A model generated the notes under the pieces. It was not told the DNA's origin and ran no database searches. It saw only the letters and a program-made list of their open reading frames with translations. From the NCBI RefSeq assembly GCF_023343835.1, contig NC_064444.1, positions 9,105,219 to 9,169,218 on the forward strand: 64,000 nucleotides of DNA. The letters are read 5' to 3'. This DNA comes from Lagopus muta. Taxonomy: Eukaryota; Chordata; Aves; Galliformes; Phasianidae. Shown one piece after another: positions 59,601 through 64,000 of the stretch (positions are counted from its first letter, which is position 1; the number at the start of each line of letters is the position of its first letter). Both the position numbers and the translations under genes were made by a program.

Positions 59601-59828
59601 GTCTACTTGCCATTGCAGAGTCATTATAAAGCAAAAGTTTATAAATCACAAGACAAACACCAGTGATGTGTACTCAAAGACCAAATATGAAGAGGTAGCA
59701 TCTCTTTTGCTTTGCTGGTGCAGTGGTTTGCTGTGACCTCAGGACATGATTTCCAACACAAAGTTACCAAACCCACATCTTAACATAAGTCCTCTCCATG
59801 TGTTGTGTCTACTGGGTGCACAGCATAC

Positions 59829-59885
59829 AAAAAAAAAAAAAAAAAAAAAAGAAAGAAAGAAAAAGAAAAAAAAAAAGAAAGAAAA
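59829..59885. repeat. Poly(A) and (GAAA)n low-complexity tract
   Basis: A run of 22 A passes into GAAAGAAAGAAAAAGA-type sequence. It resembles the tail of a retroposed sequence on the + strand, but I see no recognisable body to its left. Confidence 0.9.
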
Positions 59886-60323
59886 CCATCAATAGAGGGG
59901 ATTCCCCTTTGTTTTAAGTGGGAAGTTGCTACAACTATAAAACTGGGCAAAGGTGCAGTACTTTGCACTGTGTTCACCAGCAGAAAAGCAGCCTCCATTA
60001 GCAGCACATAAAAGGAGGAGACAGGTTACTTCCATAGCATCTTATGGGAGCTGTTTCTCAAACCATGCTGCTAATGCTGATGCTTTTCATGTTTCATGTT
60101 AGTGCCCTGAAAACAACTGCTGAAAAATACTTAAATTGTGCTGCTGGCACTGAAGTACCCTGCCAGGTGAGAGGTGAGTGGTAAGCAAAAGAAGGAATTA
60201 GAAAAATGACAAAGGACTTAACCAACTAACCTCAGAAACTGCTATAAATACAGAGCGCTAAAGCAAGAAAATGCTGAACTACTGGTCTCCCTGTCTTCTG
60301 GGCTCTATGTGTGAGTTTTAACT

Positions 60324-60352
60324 GACTGATTTTTAAACAGACTGATTTTTAA
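60324..60352. repeat. Closely spaced 13-bp direct repeat
   Basis: GACTGATTTTTAA occurs at 60324-60336 and again at 60340-60352. It is a small local duplication in noncoding DNA. Confidence 0.85.
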
Positions 60353-63300
60353 CCCATTGTAAACAGGAAGGAGGGAAATTCTAATGGGCTAAACTCAGCC
60401 CAGTTATTGTTGCAGGAGAACAGAGAAGAGCAGAAAACGAGACATGGTCATCTGAGTTTGCACCGAAGATATTGGAGAGACACAGCCCAGCAGGCCTGAG
60501 CTGCTCTCAAAGGCCACAAGTGACATCCCTCTGGCCATAGCCTGGATGGACAGATTGCATAGAGAACACCTCCTCTCTCTTCCCTTTTGACTAGCCAAGC
60601 CAAACAAGGTAATATCTAGATCAGGAATGTGGAATTTTCTCAACTTCAGGCCTTTTGAGCAGGCTGTGCTGGGCTTAGCAACACAGCCATATTTTATTTC
60701 TGTCAGGTGGATGAGTGTGGTTTGCTATCTTGTCCTCTCCAACAGTAGCACAATCCTCCCCTTTCTACATGCTATAATACCTATTTGTGCCTAGAACTCC
60801 ACAGCTCAGGCTGTAATATATATACGTATGCAGAGAAATAATAATTTTGGAAAAAGTGTTCATCAGAGACTAGCTGTGTAACATTCTGTCATACATTTCA
60901 TCAAATATTCCAAGTAAACATACCAATAATTCATTCACTGACAGGTCCCAATCTCTGCACCCAATTACACTAAGATTTGTGTTCCCGAAGGATAAGCTCT
61001 GCTTCCCTCTCCAGAGCCTGCAGGCAGTCCCTGGGCAGCAGCTGTGCTGGGCAAGGCAGCATTTATGAAGTCCAGTAAGGAGTAAACACTTTTATCACAG
61101 CAGACAGCTCAGCTCTGCTGTGGCTCCCCACATGCCAGTTAGTCAGAGATCCTGGAGAGATGGACACAGACAGGTCTGAAGAATCAGTTTCCATACAAAT
61201 TCCTTTGCTCCCATCTCTCACAGTCACTGGACTGAACAGTTACGTTAGAGGGCTTGTTCTCCTTTACCACCAAAGCCACCACCACTGCAGAAATGCAGCA
61301 GCATCCATAGTTAACACAGGCAGATCTGTTTTTGTGTATTATTTCCATGAGCTCTGCTCAGTTTCTCAAAGCAGACTTTGATTCTAGGATTTTTCCCTCT
61401 AATAGAATGTAGAGACAGGGTATCTAAGTCATTATCCCCAGCTGTAATTACTTCCCTGTTGCAGATTTTTATTCCATGGAGGCCACATCCAGTGCACCTC
61501 CTTTAGCCAGGCAATGCCCTGCTCCTTTCAGGCCTGGCGCTGTTGAGGCGGCTGCCACATCGGCTCCAACGAGTCCAGCCAGGAGAATGAAGGGTTTTCC
61601 ACCTCTGCCTGCCATACTCTGACCTCCGTGCTACCCAGGAGTTTTGCTGGCTGGGTCCTGGAAGCAGCTCCCATCCTGCCCCTAACTTCTCACGCTTCCC
61701 AGAGAGCTGCATGGACTCAGGTGGCTGCAGCCACACAGCACCTTTACAAAACAGCAATGTTTGCTGTGCAAGCAGGGAATGCCTGGTTCCTTTTCCATTA
61801 CTTGATTCAGCAATCTAGAAATAAGAGTTCTTTGCTGATTCCAGCTTCCACTCAGGTAAGCACAGCACCCACAGGTTTAGATGCAAGCTGGGGGGGAAAG
61901 AAGGGTGGGATACAGAAAGGGTTTTTTGAGGATTTTTTCTTCCCATTAACTGTTCTGCTGGTCAGAATTCCCTTGGAAACCAAAGACCTGCCCAGTCAGC
62001 AACCAAATGAGAAAAACTCTCAAGATTTTTCTGTTAATTACAGGTGCATTAAATGTAACAGAAAATGATTTTAATCTCAATGAAAATTCTTATGTTAATT
62101 CAGAAAAGGCTTTGTGCATAACCAAAATTTCTGCTTTTCTATTCCTTTCCTTGCTGTATTCTGCAGCAGAGCTGGAGGGCCCCTGGCAAGCTCAGCACTC
62201 CAGTGGCAGTGCACCACAACCACCATGCTGGTGCCATACCTCGGCTCTGCAGCTCTGAGCATCAGTAGCACAGGAAAACAATCCTACCTCTTCAAGTGTT
62301 TTCCTTTAAAGCCCATGTATGCTTCAAGTTCACAATATCCATTAAAATTAATGAGCTTTGTGCTGCAACTCATATGCAGGTGCGTTTTGTAGAGCTTTGC
62401 CCGAATGTGGGCTGTAGGCACCAATTCAGAAACTTTGCCTTTTGGGTAATAGACTGTGCCTTTTAGCCTGGTTATGCCTGAGCCTCGTGCCACCCCACAG
62501 ACGACTTCACTGGGAAGAGCAGTACCTTACTGCTCGTATAATGTGCCACGGCAGGCACACGTTGTGCTAAAAGAGCATCACTAAGCAGGTCTGCAGAGAT
62601 ACTGAAGAGGGACAACATGCCATACACACACACTGCATGAGTGAGCTGTGGTCAGCGTGGTATGGAATTGGAATTGAGAGGTTTTGGAAACCCCTAGGTT
62701 AGTATTGATGCTAACAATTATACAGGATCAAAAGAGAGCGAGTGGACCCAGGAGAGCTGGCAGTTTTCTGCTCCAAATTGCAACCCTGACCACAAATGCA
62801 CTGTGTTTTAGAGGCCACAATCAGCCTCTGGTTATGAACAAATTTGGTCTTAACTTCCTGGCCAAAGCGGAGGATTTGTTTAAGAACTGATTTACACCCT
62901 TCTGCCAGTATGTGGTGAATGACAGGATCTGATAATTGGCATTGTTTTCTTGTAATAACATCAGGACTCCACAGATCTGATGAGGAGTTAACAAGTCAAT
63001 GGTGGTAACACTGGACTGATCCTACGTGCTCTTACGTGTGCTAAATCTGGAGAATTATACACACTGAATACATCCGAATTAATTTCCTTGCTCTCTCCCA
63101 AGAAGAACAGGAAGTTTTTAGTTGTAAAGGGTGAAGTGGAAAATCTGTTTTGACAATCTCAGTATTGGATGTGTTTGAGTTAATCTGTATCTGGCTATAC
63201 GGTGTCAGCAGTCATGGTCTGGCAGCTACAACAGGTGAGTCTTGAAACTTGGAGAAGAATGTTGGCCTGGAATTCAGTCCAGCCTGGTGTGACTGCAGAG

Positions 63301-64000
63301 AGGTGGGGAGAAGAAAAGATCTTCGGTGTTGCTGCTGAGTTCCAGCAACAGGGGAATCTAGATGACTTACTGTGCAGCTGGGCTCAGAAGAACATGCTTG
63401 CTAGGAGAGCTTGTCCAAATGTGGCTTTATAAAAGAATAGAGTTTGCTTTGACAAGAAAAAGTCCGAAACTTTAGGCGGCTCTTTTGTAAATTCCCTCCA
63501 AAAGATCGTGTGTTCAGAGGAAAATAAGGCAGAGAAAACAGGAAAATTATACCATGCCTCTTAAAACCTACAGTCATATCACTGCTTTCTGAAACTGTTA
63601 AGAAAAGCCTGTGCTGGTTTTCTCTGGAGGGCAGAGCCTCCAGATGGGTGGACGCCATCTCCAGAAGCCAAGGTGCCTCAAGGTCAGGGCATGCACTGTT
63701 AGCACCAGCACTGCCTTGGGCCACAGAGCCAACAAGTTTTGCTTTCCTAAAGAGGTAAGAAAACTTTAAAAAAGGTGGGTGTTCTCAGTTAACCAGACAG
63801 AGTAAAGGCTGAAGGCAGGCAGGTCCAGTCCGGCAGGTCCCAGCCACCTTGTTCTGCCAAGCGGTGTTGGGGAAGCTCCTCTGGGTCTGTGTGACCACAC
63901 TGCTCCGACCAGGGAACCTCTGCCTCAATTACAAGGATGTCTGCTCACTTCTCACACATGAGCAACGCTCCTGGAAGTGAGACCTCTTATAACCTTGCTT

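Noticed and set aside
59829..59885. Poly(A) tract as the tail of a processed pseudogene
   Set aside because: No coding or RNA-like body could be recognised in the preceding kilobase, and no target-site duplication was seen.

Overview
The window looks like a piece of a bird chromosome, probably galliform-like. It carries two CR1-type retrotransposon fragments with the 3' end typical of avian CR1. Genes are split into short exons by kilobase-scale introns, and most of the sequence is AT-rich noncoding DNA. Nothing bacterial is present: there are no operons, ribosome-binding sites or CRISPR arrays. Nearly all short open frames are chance frames.

Two genes are supported, and they point at each other. 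(1) On the + strand, the last coding exon of a TAF4-family gene (a TFIID subunit) lies at 28525-28692, with a 3' UTR running to about 30290. No other exon of this gene was recognised, so positions 1-28524 are read as its long last intron(s). (2) On the - strand, three consecutive exons of a KCTD15/KCTD1-type gene lie at 46393-46537 (second half of the BTB domain), 39455-39760 (the block after the BTB domain) and 33722-33877 (C-terminus ending in an IKQEPLD motif). All splice junctions are GT-AG and in frame. The KCTD 3' UTR probably ends near 32290, leaving about 2 kb between the two gene tails. The first coding exon of the KCTD gene was not found, so it probably lies beyond 64000 and the first intron in the window exceeds 17.4 kb.

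The KCTD residues match KCTD15 better than KCTD1 as I recall them. Yet the tail-to-tail arrangement with a TAF4-family gene is that of TAF4B-KCTD1 on human chromosome 18. The TAF4-type exon itself mixes TAF4 and TAF4B residues. The locus may be a third copy of this gene pair left from the vertebrate genome duplications, which is the most interesting point here.

The rest is intron or intergenic sequence with simple repeats, two CR1 fragments, a few strong inverted repeats (one closely resembles a T-box palindrome), and 3' UTR motifs. The two proteins are not known to form one complex. Both act in transcription control: TAF4 inside TFIID, and KCTD15 as a repressor of AP-2 in neural crest.
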